Origin: Bacillota bacterium
GTDB lineage: Bacteria; Bacillota; Clostridia; Acetivibrionales; DSM-1351
NCBI GenBank assembly: GCA_023409265.1
Contig: JAEYHZ010000046.1
Location: forward strand, 124,001 to 188,000
DNA length: 64,000 bases
Direction of reading: 5' to 3'
Shown here: piece by piece, positions 16,134-24,488 of the stretch
How the letters are laid out: every line of letters begins with the position of its first letter
How positions within the stretch are numbered: the first letter of the stretch is position 1
Translations under genes and position numbers: made by a program
The notes under the pieces: generated by a model
Databases searched by the model: none
Told to the model about the DNA's origin: nothing
Seen by the model: only the letters and a program-made list of their open reading frames with translations

Positions 16134-17393
16134 ATGAAATCAATAAAAGATATATTTAACATCCAGCAACATAATCCAATATTGGGAGCAAAAGATTTCG
16201 TAAAGTATATTGGTCCAGGCCTGCTTGTAACAGTTGGCTTTATTGATCCTGGAAACTGGGCCTCCAACCTGGCAGCAGGTTCGGAATTCGGCTACGGACT
16301 ATTATGGATGGTAACTCTGTCTACTATAATGCTGATTGTTCTGCAGCATAATGTTGCACATCTGGGGATCGTAACAGGAGACTGTCTTGCCGAGGCCGCC
16401 TCCAAAAATTTAAGACCCCTGATTTCAAGAATACTTTTATCAACTGCCGCATTGGCCTCTGTCTCGACGGCGTTAGCCGAGATACTGGGTGGTGCCATCG
16501 CTTTACAGCTGTTGTTCAAAATTCCAATAAAACTTGGAGCAATAATGGTTTTAGCCTTCGTTTTATGGATGCTGCTTTCAAATTCTTATAAACACCTGGA
16601 GAGATGGATCATAGGTTTCGTATCCATAATCGGGTTATCATTTATATATGAATTGAGTCTGGTTCAGATGGATTTGCCCAGGATAGCGAAGAGCTTTGTA
16701 ACTCCCAGTATGCCGCAGGGCTCAATGCCAATAATCATGGCTGTTCTGGGGGCGGTAGTCATGCCTCACAATCTCTTTCTTCACTCAGAGATAATCCAGA
16801 GTAGAAAATGGAATAAAGAAAATGAAGCTGTTATAAAAAAACAGTTAAAATATGAATTTGGTGATACCCTGATTTCCATGCTGATAGGGTGGGCAATAAA
16901 CAGCGCTATGATTATCCTGGCTGCTGCTGCATTTTTTTCAAAAAACTTACACGTGAGTGAATTGGGACAGGCACAGCAGCTTCTGGTTCCAATGCTTGGT
17001 AAAAGCGCCTCTGTTGTTTTCGGTGTTGCCCTTTTAATGGCGGGACTTGCGTCATGTACTACTGCAGGTATGGCCGGAGGCAGTATTATTGCAGGTATGT
17101 TTAAGGAACCTTATGATATCAGGGATTCCCACACTAAAATCGGTGTGGCGGGTATACTGTGCATAGCTACAGTAATAATATTTCTGATTTCCGATCCATT
17201 CAAAGGGTTGATTTATTCTCAAATGTTTCTGAGCATTCAGCTTCCAATAACCATATTTCTGCAAATTTATCTCACATCTTCCGGTAAGGTCATGGGGCAA
17301 TTTAAAAACTCAACCTTGGATAAAATATTTCTGTGGTTTATTGGAATTACAGTATCAATTTTGAATGTTATACTTCTGCTAAGCTATTTATAA
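16134..17393 (+). CDS. NRAMP-family divalent metal transporter
   Basis: 419 residues from ATG 16134 (GGTGGAAG site upstream); the earlier in-frame start at 16041 adds an atypical tail with no ribosome site. About eleven membrane helices. The metal-binding DPGN motif of helix 1 is at 38-41 and the MPH motif of helix 6 at 210-212, both canonical, so transport of Mn2+ or Fe2+ with protons is likely. Members with altered helix-6 motifs carry Mg2+ or Al3+; that is not the case here. It stands alone between two terminator-like regions. No regulator gene is adjacent. Confidence 0.9.
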   Translation: MKSIKDIFNIQQHNPILGAKDFVKYIGPGLLVTVGFIDPGNWASNLAAGSEFGYGLLWMVTLSTIMLIVLQHNVAHLGIVTGDCLAEAASKNLRPLISRILLSTAALASVSTALAEILGGAIALQLLFKIPIKLGAIMVLAFVLWMLLSNSYKHLERWIIGFVSIIGLSFIYELSLVQMDLPRIAKSFVTPSMPQGSMPIIMAVLGAVVMPHNLFLHSEIIQSRKWNKENEAVIKKQLKYEFGDTLISMLIGWAINSAMIILAAAAFFSKNLHVSELGQAQQLLVPMLGKSASVVFGVALLMAGLASCTTAGMAGGSIIAGMFKEPYDIRDSHTKIGVAGILCIATVIIFLISDPFKGLIYSQMFLSIQLPITIFLQIYLTSSGKVMGQFKNSTLDKIFLWFIGITVSILNVILLLSYL

Positions 17394-17480
17394 AGAAAAA
17401 TGACTCAGACAGAACCTCTATAAAGACAGTATAATAAAATGTTACTAAAGCAAATTATCATAAATTGTACTGGAGAAATT

Positions 17481-18752
17481 ATGGATAGATGGTTTAAGAT
17501 TGATAATGCCGGGAAGATTTTCAGATCTGTGTCCAAAAAAACAAATACTTCAATTTTCAGAGTATCAATGATTTTGGTAGAACCTGTCAGGGGGGAGGTA
17601 CTCCAAGACGCGCTGGATATTGTCCTTAAGCGGTTTCCTACCTTGTCGGTTAAATTACAAAAAGGTGTTTTCTGGGATTACCTCAACTATAATGACCAAA
17701 AGCTGTTAGTTCAAAAAGAAGAGCAATATCCCTGCTATCCATTAAAGGCTAATGATTACAAAGGTTATCTTCTTAGGGTTCTATATTTTGATCGTCGTAT
17801 TTCAGTGGAAATATTTCATTCTTTGACGGACGGCTCGGGAGCAGTGGAATTTCTGAAAACACTTGTTTACCAGTATTTATGTCTTACCGGCAAGCAAGTT
17901 GCGTGTGAGGGCTTAATTTTGCATCCCGAAGAATTACCGAATAAATATGAAATGGAAGACAGCTTTGATAAGTATTATCAACCTGTGCCCACAGAGCGTA
18001 TTGCTGAAACAGAGGCTTTTCATATTGAAGGAACCCCGTTCGAGCCCTATGGTAATAATGTTATACATGGGGTAATGGCTGCATCCCGGTTAAATTCAAT
18101 TGCCAAAAAGTATGGCTCAACTATAACCGAGTATTTGACTTCAGTGCTGATTTACTCCATCTATTCTGAAACTATGAAGTTTGGAATCTACAAGAGGCCT
18201 ATAAGAGTGACCATTCCGGTTAATTTGAGGAAGGTTTTTCCTTCCAGGACACTCAGAAATTTTTTCACAGTAGTCAATATTGGCGTTAATCCCTCTGAGA
18301 ACCTGACTTTCGAGGCAATACTGGAGGAAGTATCCTTACAATTGAGAAGAAAGCTGCAAAAGGATAATTTAAATAAAGTAATTGCCAGCAACATAAAATT
18401 GGAAAAGATTTTGGTAGCGAGATTTATTCCGGTTTTTATAAAAAATATTGCCATGCGGTACGGTTTTGAAAACTTTGGTGAGAACTCCAAAACAATAACT
18501 CTCTCAAACATCGGAAGTGTCAGATTACCGGAAGCTATGAGCCAATTTGTAAGCCAAACAGAGGCTATTATTTATCCTACACTGAAAAGTCCCATAAACT
18601 GTGGAGTTTGTTCAGTCAACGACAGCCTGACTGTGACTTTTTCAAGAACTATTGTTGAAGCTGATATCATCAGAAGTTTTTTTAATTTTCTGTCCCTGAA
18701 AAGTGGACTTGAAATAAAAGTATATTCAAATAATTGGGGTAATAGCATATGA
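17481..18752 (+). CDS. HxxxDG acyltransferase/condensation-like protein
   Basis: 423 residues from ATG 17481, behind TGGAGAA. Residues 113-118 are HSLTDG, the HxxxDG catalytic motif of the CoA-dependent acyltransferase superfamily (alcohol acetyltransferases, condensation domains, chloramphenicol acetyltransferase). The two-lobe layout is suggested by the later TIPVNLRKVFPSRTLRNFF segment, like the PVNLR element of condensation/WES proteins. It has no signal peptide or carrier-protein domain, so it is probably a free-standing acyltransferase. The next gene overlaps by 4 bp (ATGA), so the two products probably work together. Substrates are unknown; modification of a lipid or secondary metabolite is a guess. 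Confidence 0.75.
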   Translation: MDRWFKIDNAGKIFRSVSKKTNTSIFRVSMILVEPVRGEVLQDALDIVLKRFPTLSVKLQKGVFWDYLNYNDQKLLVQKEEQYPCYPLKANDYKGYLLRVLYFDRRISVEIFHSLTDGSGAVEFLKTLVYQYLCLTGKQVACEGLILHPEELPNKYEMEDSFDKYYQPVPTERIAETEAFHIEGTPFEPYGNNVIHGVMAASRLNSIAKKYGSTITEYLTSVLIYSIYSETMKFGIYKRPIRVTIPVNLRKVFPSRTLRNFFTVVNIGVNPSENLTFEAILEEVSLQLRRKLQKDNLNKVIASNIKLEKILVARFIPVFIKNIAMRYGFENFGENSKTITLSNIGSVRLPEAMSQFVSQTEAIIYPTLKSPINCGVCSVNDSLTVTFSRTIVEADIIRSFFNFLSLKSGLEIKVYSNNWGNSI

Positions 18753-19423
18753 AGAGATGTGAACATTGCGGTGTTTTTATAGATGAAGATGTAAATAAAT
18801 GTCCTCTTTGCAAAAGAAATCTTGGGGATTTGATTAGTGAGCCCCAAAACACGTGGTATCCGGCATATAATTACACACAAACAGCTCAAGCAATGAGCTT
18901 TGCTAAAAAAGTATTTTTCTTTATATCAATTGCAGTAATAAGTATTTGTGTAGTTATAAACCTGCTTTCAGGGATAGAAAATCCCTGGTCATTATATGTT
19001 GCCGGTCCCATACTGTACCTGCAGCTTCTCATTAACAATACAATTCATTCAAAAATGCGTGCCGGGTCCAAAATAATTTTACAGATTACGGGAATTTCAT
19101 GCCTACTGTTTTTGCTTGATCTGCTTTCCGGGTTTTACAGGTGGTCGGTGAATGTAGTTATACCGTTTTTATTTATAGGTGGGACATTTTTAATAACATT
19201 AATTGTTGTAAAGAAGAAAATGTTGTGGAATGAGTATGTTGGGTACATTATTGCAATGATATTTTTAGGGGTTTTACCCGTCTTCTTGTATCTTTCAGGG
19301 GTTTCAAATGAAATATGGGCAAGTGCAGTTTCAGCACTCTATTCTTTTTTGACGACAACAGGCATGTTGATTTTTTCCAATAAGAAATTTAAAAATGAGA
19401 TGACCCGAAGGTTCCATTTCTAG
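18749..19423 (+). CDS. zinc-ribbon membrane protein, partner of acyltransferase
   Basis: 224 residues. It starts with a zinc ribbon C4-x2-C7 ... C18-x2-C21, followed after a short linker by six hydrophobic helices (about 50-215) and a basic tail. This resembles a clostridial family (DUF6320, name from memory) often found next to alcohol-acetyltransferase-like genes. The ATGA overlap with the HxxxDG gene implies coupled translation. The ribbon would lie in the cytoplasm and could bind the acyltransferase or nucleic acid; function unknown. Confidence 0.72.
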   Translation: MKRCEHCGVFIDEDVNKCPLCKRNLGDLISEPQNTWYPAYNYTQTAQAMSFAKKVFFFISIAVISICVVINLLSGIENPWSLYVAGPILYLQLLINNTIHSKMRAGSKIILQITGISCLLFLLDLLSGFYRWSVNVVIPFLFIGGTFLITLIVVKKKMLWNEYVGYIIAMIFLGVLPVFLYLSGVSNEIWASAVSALYSFLTTTGMLIFSNKKFKNEMTRRFHF

Positions 19424-19533
19424 CTAACAAAAATTTTTCATGACTACAAATTTTTATTTGGGACAAAATATAAAAGAATAGCTTTAAAACAAATTTACCA
19501 GTTTTGAATTTTAAGTCCAAGGGAGGGATTGTT

Positions 19534-19884
19534 ATTCATATAATTGGCAGATTCCTTGACCCTGGCAAGGTTGGCGGTCTGGTTGATTCTCTTAAGAACA
19601 GCGGTATTCAAAGGAGAGATATGATAATCAGCGCCATGGATGAAGAAAAGTTCCAAAGCATGCGGAATGACGTCCAGGATAACCGAGCCAGCGCTGTAGT
19701 TAAGACAGACCAGGACGATCCGGGCCAGTTGGAAGCATTTGTTGAAAGTGTCAATGACCTGAGCGATTTGCATGATGACGCCGGTATAGTAGTATATGTA
19801 AAAGCTGCCAGGCACAAGGCACAGGAAGTGAAATCAATTATGGAACAATCAGGAGCAGCTGAAATAAAGGTTCACGAAAATTAA
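19534..19884 (+). CDS. small stress-protein-like protein, probable AUU start
   Basis: About 116 residues: IIGRFLDPGKVGGLVDSL, then alternating strands and helices ending IKVHEN, weakly like YflT/17M general-stress proteins. The frame opens at TTG 19504, but a strong AAGGGAGG ribosome site (19519-19526) lies inside that extension. No ATG, GTG or TTG follows it at usable distance; the in-frame codon at 7-nt spacing is ATT (19534). I place the start there, with TTG 19504 the fallback. It lies 20 bp before the spore gene tlp, so it may be expressed during sporulation. Function unknown. Confidence 0.65.
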   Translation: MHIIGRFLDPGKVGGLVDSLKNSGIQRRDMIISAMDEEKFQSMRNDVQDNRASAVVKTDQDDPGQLEAFVESVNDLSDLHDDAGIVVYVKAARHKAQEVKSIMEQSGAAEIKVHEN

Positions 19885-19903
19885 ACTAAAGGAGAGATGA
19901 CTA

Positions 19904-20128
19904 ATGAGTAAGCCAAAACCCGATGACAGAAGTGATAATGTAGACAGAATACAGTTCAATATTAACCACACCATCAGAAATATGGAAGCAGCTGAAGATA
20001 TGCTGTCAAAGGTAGATGACCCCACACAGAGAAGAGAACTCGAAGAAAAGAATGAGAGACGGAGAGACGCTCTTCAGGGAATGCGTGAAGAGATAAGGGA
20101 TGAAGCTCAGGAGCAGGAAAATAGATAG
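19904..20128 (+). CDS. tlp: small acid-soluble spore protein Tlp
   Basis: 74 residues, highly charged and helical. The N-terminal KPDDRSDNVDRIQ segment, an N-rich helix (NINHTIRNMEAAEDML) and the ending EEKNERRRDALQGMREEIRDEA match the Tlp family closely in both sequence and length. Tlp is a minor small acid-soluble protein of the spore core, made in the forespore. This is the clearest marker that the organism forms endospores. It has a good AAAGGAGAG site and a strong terminator follows. Family genes are usually sigma-G dependent; no clear sigma-G promoter was identified here. Confidence 0.92.
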   Translation: MSKPKPDDRSDNVDRIQFNINHTIRNMEAAEDMLSKVDDPTQRRELEEKNERRRDALQGMREEIRDEAQEQENR

Positions 20129-20155
20129 AACAGCTACAAAAACATAGAAGGTCAT

Positions 20156-20199
20156 AAAAAAGTTACCCCCGGGTTTTAGCCGCCGGGGGTAACTTTTTT
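20156..20199 (+). terminator. strong terminator after tlp
   Basis: AGTTACCCCCGG (20161-20172) pairs perfectly with CCGGGGGTAACT (20183-20194), extended by A and T runs on either side. A textbook intrinsic terminator. Confidence 0.9.
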
Positions 20200-20250
20200 A
20201 TGTATAACTATATAGAATAAAAATCGCTTTAAAGAAATCACAAAAAATTC

Positions 20251-20279
20251 TTGACTTGTGACGTCAAATACCATACAAT
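20251..20279 (+). promoter_or_regulatory. sigma-A promoter with TGACGTCA dyad
   Basis: TTGACT (20251-20256), 17 bp, TACAAT (20274-20279). The palindrome TGACGTCA (20259-20266) lies in the spacer, and TTGAC/GTCAA also form an inverted pair, so an operator here is likely. It serves the two-gene unit starting at 20417 after a leader of about 130 nt. Confidence 0.55.
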
Positions 20280-20416
20280 ACAATATTATTGAGCATATAA
20301 ATTTATATTATACCACAAAACAGAACGGATGTCAATAGAATATTTAAATCTTTTTAATATCTATAAAAAATTTTACTTTAATAGATATTCTAATTAATAA
20401 AAAAGGAGTGTAAAAA

Positions 20417-20890
20417 ATGTTCCTGCCAATTGTTTTAAACAATTCAAACCCCATGCTGTTGGAAAATTATATCCACGAACTGCTGAGTATTAATGAAATT
20501 ACAGGGGAGAAAGGCCTTGTACTGAACCGAGAGGACGCCAAAAATATAATAGAATTCAGGAATACGACCTTAAACAATTATGGAAGAGTGGATTTCAGTC
20601 TGCAGGCAACAAAAGAAATAGTACGGGTCTTCTCATACTCCACACTGATTGAACGGGAGAATTTTTTATGCATAGTTAACGAGCTTCAAGAATTATTCTA
20701 TTATTTAAAAAATGAAACAGAGGATAAAATTCCTGATGACAAGCTTATAAGCATTATGCACGAGTTTTTTGAAAATACCTGCGGAGGCTCAATGGATTAT
20801 CTCAGGAGCAGCCTTCAGGAATTTTCGGAAAGCTTCAGAAGACAGGAGCAAACCCGGGAGAGCTTATTGAAAGCTGGTGATATGGTTTGA
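20417..20890 (+). CDS. hypothetical protein (DUF6323-like), first of pair
   Basis: 157 residues behind AAAAAGGAG. Mostly helical, cytoplasmic and acidic, with no catalytic motif I recognise. It resembles a clostridial conserved protein of similar length (DUF6323, name recalled, not checked). It ends MKAG-like charged helices and overlaps the next gene by 4 bp (TTGA), so the two proteins are made together. The conserved Cys at ENTCGG may be structural. Function unknown. Confidence 0.7.
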   Translation: MFLPIVLNNSNPMLLENYIHELLSINEITGEKGLVLNREDAKNIIEFRNTTLNNYGRVDFSLQATKEIVRVFSYSTLIERENFLCIVNELQELFYYLKNETEDKIPDDKLISIMHEFFENTCGGSMDYLRSSLQEFSESFRRQEQTRESLLKAGDMV

Positions 20891-22335
20891 TAAAGAAAAA
20901 TGATACCTCTCAGGCAGTATTACAAGGAAAAGGAATAGAAAAAGCAAAACTCAAAAAGTATCAATATACCATTTCACTTTTAAATGAGGCTTATAGCATA
21001 AATTTAATTGACCTTGAAACCATGCACGCTCTTCAATACCAGATCATGAATCTGCTTAAGGACCTGATTTTACGGTACACCGGCGGAGAAAGTACTTCAG
21101 TTTCAAACGATACTGCAGAGAGCCTGTTATGCTCATTATTGTATGCCATCGATGCATGTACATCAAGTTTTTCCAGTCCTGAAGAGGCAGTTTGGCAACT
21201 AAAGGAAGGCAATATTGCCCATTTATACAATAGGGGATTAGAGCAGATCGTCAGATGGTTTAATGATACCAGGGAATTATATAATGAAATAAGAAAGGAA
21301 AAACTTGATATCAGACTGGAAGCCTATAATTTAACAATTACGGAGGCTGTACCCTTATTTTTGAAAAATTACAATATGGTTTTTTTCGCTCACCATGCCA
21401 TGGGAAGTATTGATTATCCGCTGATATTTGATGATATGAGTCTTCAGGGTGTTTTATATTTTAAGAATTATCTGCAAAATTTTAGGCTTGAAACAAGTTT
21501 TTGCAAATATTTTAAAGAGGAGGAGATAAACAGGCTGTTGGAAAATTATCAAGGGTTGATCAGAATGGACTATAAAATTGAGCTCATAAATGTATTTGAG
21601 CTGGTATTAAATAATGCGATTTTTTCAATACTTGCAGAAAAACCTGCACTTAGTTTACTAATATCTAAAAATGAATATATGTTAATATCCCAAAGACTGT
21701 GCTCAATGTCTTGCTGTAACATCTACCATGAAATTGATGCTTCAATTCAGGAGTTGATAAAGAAAGCCGATATATCATCCCCGGATATTATTGACTATAT
21801 AAACAGGTATAAAGTTATATTTATTAAAAGGGTTATCGGTGCCAGGGATAACAATACATTAGGCAGCCTGATTATCACAGAGCAGCAGGATACTCTTGTT
21901 AAAAGCAGGTTCTCCTTTGAGACAGGGGAACGAATGACCGATGCGGATTTTAATATATTGATCAAAAAGCTGAAGAGGCTATTGAAAACCAAGGATAAAA
22001 TAAAACTTATATTATCAAAAACCAGTTCTCTATATGATTTCATGGATGTTTTAATTTCAGATTGTTTTTTTGGCCATGAATATTACTTGTTGTTTGACTC
22101 TCTTGAGAATATGGAATTATCACTTTTATCAAAAGAGGTTTTTTACCAGGAATTAAGAGATGGATTTTCAAGCCTCGATAATATGCTCGAAAGCTATAGT
22201 TCAGCTTATAAAAATGAAGAATATGACTGGCAGAAGTGCTTTGTTGAATTCTTAAGGAACTTGCCTGACAGCCGGGCAAGAGTTATTGAAAGATATATTG
22301 CAGAGGTGGAATACGAGGAAATAAAGCTTGATTAG
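20887..22335 (+). CDS. hypothetical protein (DUF6179-like), second of pair
   Basis: 482 residues from a TTG start overlapping the previous stop. The protein is entirely helical in appearance, soluble, with no signal peptide or membrane span. It carries no nucleotide-binding or catalytic signature I can name; scattered Cys-Cys (SMSCCNIYHEI) and the FFGHEYYLLFDSL segment are the most distinctive parts. It pairs with the preceding short protein under one promoter, an arrangement I recall for a DUF6323/DUF6179 gene pair in Clostridia. Function unknown; a protein complex is the reasonable guess. Confidence 0.7.
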   Translation: MIKKNDTSQAVLQGKGIEKAKLKKYQYTISLLNEAYSINLIDLETMHALQYQIMNLLKDLILRYTGGESTSVSNDTAESLLCSLLYAIDACTSSFSSPEEAVWQLKEGNIAHLYNRGLEQIVRWFNDTRELYNEIRKEKLDIRLEAYNLTITEAVPLFLKNYNMVFFAHHAMGSIDYPLIFDDMSLQGVLYFKNYLQNFRLETSFCKYFKEEEINRLLENYQGLIRMDYKIELINVFELVLNNAIFSILAEKPALSLLISKNEYMLISQRLCSMSCCNIYHEIDASIQELIKKADISSPDIIDYINRYKVIFIKRVIGARDNNTLGSLIITEQQDTLVKSRFSFETGERMTDADFNILIKKLKRLLKTKDKIKLILSKTSSLYDFMDVLISDCFFGHEYYLLFDSLENMELSLLSKEVFYQELRDGFSSLDNMLESYSSAYKNEEYDWQKCFVEFLRNLPDSRARVIERYIAEVEYEEIKLD

Positions 22336-22514
22336 TATAGTTTTCAGATACGCCAAACAGATAGAAGCTCTCCTCTGATAGGCATAATCGAAATAATTCA
22401 CATTTCGCTCTGGAAAGTGATATTTAACCGCTGTATAATGAATGCATGATTACATTGCTATATTCTGGAAGTCTATTATACCATCTTTAATACAACTGTA
22501 AGTGTGGAGGTAAA

Positions 22515-23633
22515 ATGAGAAAAATTATTTTAATCCTGTTAATAACTTGTTTATTGGCAGTTCAAACAAGCTGTTCAAATTCCAAAAACTCTGATGCTTC
22601 TAAAACGGCGAGTTCAACAAATCAGGCTGTTAACGGCCAGGTGTACAAGTGGCCTTCTGAGGACTGGAGTACTTCACCCCCCCAGCAGCAGGCCGTGGAT
22701 TCCCAGCAACTGGATAAGGCTGATAAAAGGATAAATGAAAACTACCCCAATATTTATAGTCTTTTGGTTGTAAGAAACGGCTATCTTGTATACGAAAGGT
22801 ACTATAACGGTGCATCTGAGGATACCAGCAATCCTGTTTACTCAGTAACCAAAAGTGTTTTATCAGCTTTGACAGGTATAGCAATTCATGAAAAGGTTTT
22901 ATCCAATACAGATCAGAAAGTTTCCGAACTTATACCGGATTATTTTTCTTCCCCGGATAATACTAAAAAGAAGGAGATTACACTGAAAAATGTATTAACC
23001 ATGTCCGGAGGACTTGAAACTATTGACAGCAATTATCCCGGCTACTTTTCAAGTCCTGACTGGCTTGAATATGCACTTGGAAAGCCACTCACTGATGAAC
23101 CTGGCAGTAAATTTGTTTATAATACCGGTCTGACACACTTATTATCCGGTGTTATATCGGCAAAGTCCGGTATGAGTGCCAGGGAATATGCAGATAAATA
23201 TCTTTTCGGCCCTCTTAATATAAAAGTTAAGAGATGGGACCGTGATTCTAAAGGTACATACGGAGGGGGCACGGGTCTTTACCTTACACCCAGGGATATG
23301 GCTAAATTCGGGTTTCTTTATTTAAACAGGGGAAAGTGGGAAGATAAACAGCTCATACCGGAGGAATGGGTAGATGAATCCACAAAAAAACAAATCCATG
23401 TGAACGAAGAGGTTGATTATGGATATCTATTCTGGGTTCAAACCATGAAAGACAAAACAAGGAACAAATCCTTCGAAACATATCGTGCTGATGGTGCAGG
23501 AGGGCAAAAAATAATTGTTATCCCAGAAATAAATACAATAGCTGTTGTAACTGCAAACATAAATTCCTCCTCACTTGATAAAGCAGATACTCAGAATTTA
23601 GTTGAAGATTATGTTTTACCGGCAATAAAGTAA
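22515..23633 (+). CDS. serine hydrolase, class C beta-lactamase-like family
   Basis: 372 residues. A hydrophobic N-terminus ends in QTSC20, so the protein is exported and perhaps lipid-anchored, although the lipobox is atypical (Gln at -3). SVTK (110-113) is the active-site SxxK of the beta-lactamase/D-Ala-D-Ala peptidase/esterase VIII fold, a Tyr in FVYNTG supplies the second motif, and ADGAGGQ near the end replaces KTG. The likely role is an extracytoplasmic esterase or peptidase acting on the cell wall or small esters; beta-lactamase activity cannot be assumed. A single gene with GTGGAGG site and terminator. Confidence 0.85.
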   Translation: MRKIILILLITCLLAVQTSCSNSKNSDASKTASSTNQAVNGQVYKWPSEDWSTSPPQQQAVDSQQLDKADKRINENYPNIYSLLVVRNGYLVYERYYNGASEDTSNPVYSVTKSVLSALTGIAIHEKVLSNTDQKVSELIPDYFSSPDNTKKKEITLKNVLTMSGGLETIDSNYPGYFSSPDWLEYALGKPLTDEPGSKFVYNTGLTHLLSGVISAKSGMSAREYADKYLFGPLNIKVKRWDRDSKGTYGGGTGLYLTPRDMAKFGFLYLNRGKWEDKQLIPEEWVDESTKKQIHVNEEVDYGYLFWVQTMKDKTRNKSFETYRADGAGGQKIIVIPEINTIAVVTANINSSSLDKADTQNLVEDYVLPAIK

Positions 23634-23642
23634 CAAGGTAGG

Positions 23643-23676
23643 GTAGAGGCTGACTGAACAGCTTCTACTCTTTTTT
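23643..23676 (+). terminator. terminator of serine hydrolase gene
   Basis: GTAGAGGCTG (23643-23652) pairs with CAGCTTCTAC (23659-23668), one mismatch, 6-nt loop, followed by CTCTTTTTT. Confidence 0.85.
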
Positions 23677-23812
23677 ATTAATTGATAAAAATCCATGTGT
23701 TTTCGAATTTTCTTAACCATATGTGTACAAAATAAAATGAGAAATTACATACAAAATATCTTGGATGGGATTTCTGAAAATTACTAAACATAGAAAGGAG
23801 AACTGAAGAAAT

Positions 23813-24442
23813 ATGAGTTTATTTCTTGGAAAAATTCATTTCTGGCTATATAACAAGATTCTTTGGGCTGAAAAAATTGAAGAGGATATCCTGGAATGGG
23901 CTAAATCCAAGGGACTGCCCGCTGAACAGTGGACACGGGAATTTGGAGAGGAATATGGGGCTTCCATGGGTAAAGAGCCGTTGGAAAATATCATAGACAC
24001 TTCCAATATTCACGGTTGGCTGCAGACCCGGATTGAAAGTGCGGAGTTAAGGCAGGCTGCCCTTGTGACTGCTGTACTTATAGAGGATATTCAATACAAA
24101 GAGGAACTTCTGGAGCTTTTCAGAAAGCAGGGAGAAAGCGCTGCAAGAGAATATGAGAACAAGCCGGATACTCCTGAAGGAATATTTAATGCACTGAATG
24201 ACTATATTCTTGAAGGAATGCCCTGCGACAGAGTAAATGAGGTTATAAGCTCAAATACAAAGGAATTTGTATGGAGGACAACCACCTGTCTTCACACTCC
24301 CTACTGGGAGAGAGTCAAGGGAGATGTCCAACACTTTTATGATTTAAGAAAACAGTGGGTTACAGCTTTTGTAAGCACTTTAAATCATAACTATCAATAT
24401 AGCAGCTCTTCTGACGGTGTCCACAGAATAGAGAGAAGCTGA
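23813..24442 (+). CDS. hypothetical helical protein upstream of hemerythrin
   Basis: 209 residues behind AAAGGAGAA. Predicted helical and soluble, rich in Trp and acidic residues (WAEKIEEDILEWAKSKG; CLHTPYWERVKGDVQHFYDLRKQW). No family recognised. Cys/His residues in TTTCLHTPYW and VQHFYDL might bind a metal, but there is no clear motif. It lies 46 bp before the hemerythrin gene on the same strand without a terminator between, so a shared transcript is likely and a role in oxygen or redox biology is possible. Confidence 0.68.
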   Translation: MSLFLGKIHFWLYNKILWAEKIEEDILEWAKSKGLPAEQWTREFGEEYGASMGKEPLENIIDTSNIHGWLQTRIESAELRQAALVTAVLIEDIQYKEELLELFRKQGESAAREYENKPDTPEGIFNALNDYILEGMPCDRVNEVISSNTKEFVWRTTTCLHTPYWERVKGDVQHFYDLRKQWVTAFVSTLNHNYQYSSSSDGVHRIERS

Positions 24443-24460
24443 ATTTCATCAACATTTTGT

Positions 24461-24483
24461 AGCCGCTATGCGGCTCATGGAGG
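24461..24483 (+). promoter_or_regulatory. leader hairpin abutting the hemerythrin ribosome site
   Basis: AGCCGC-TAT-GCGGCT (24461-24475) is a perfect 6-bp stem, immediately followed by CATGGAGG with the Shine-Dalgarno at 24479-24483. A closely related sequence stands before ppnP (61003-61036), including an identical 12-mer GGCTCATGGAGG. This looks like a shared translational control element. Confidence 0.5.
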
Positions 24484-24488
24484 CTATT

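Noticed and set aside
22515..23633. Beta-lactamase target of the BlaI system
   Set aside because: The serine hydrolase is 17 kb away, and its promoter lacks the ATTCTA-N6-TAGAAT dyad seen at the BlaI gene; its KTG motif is also altered.
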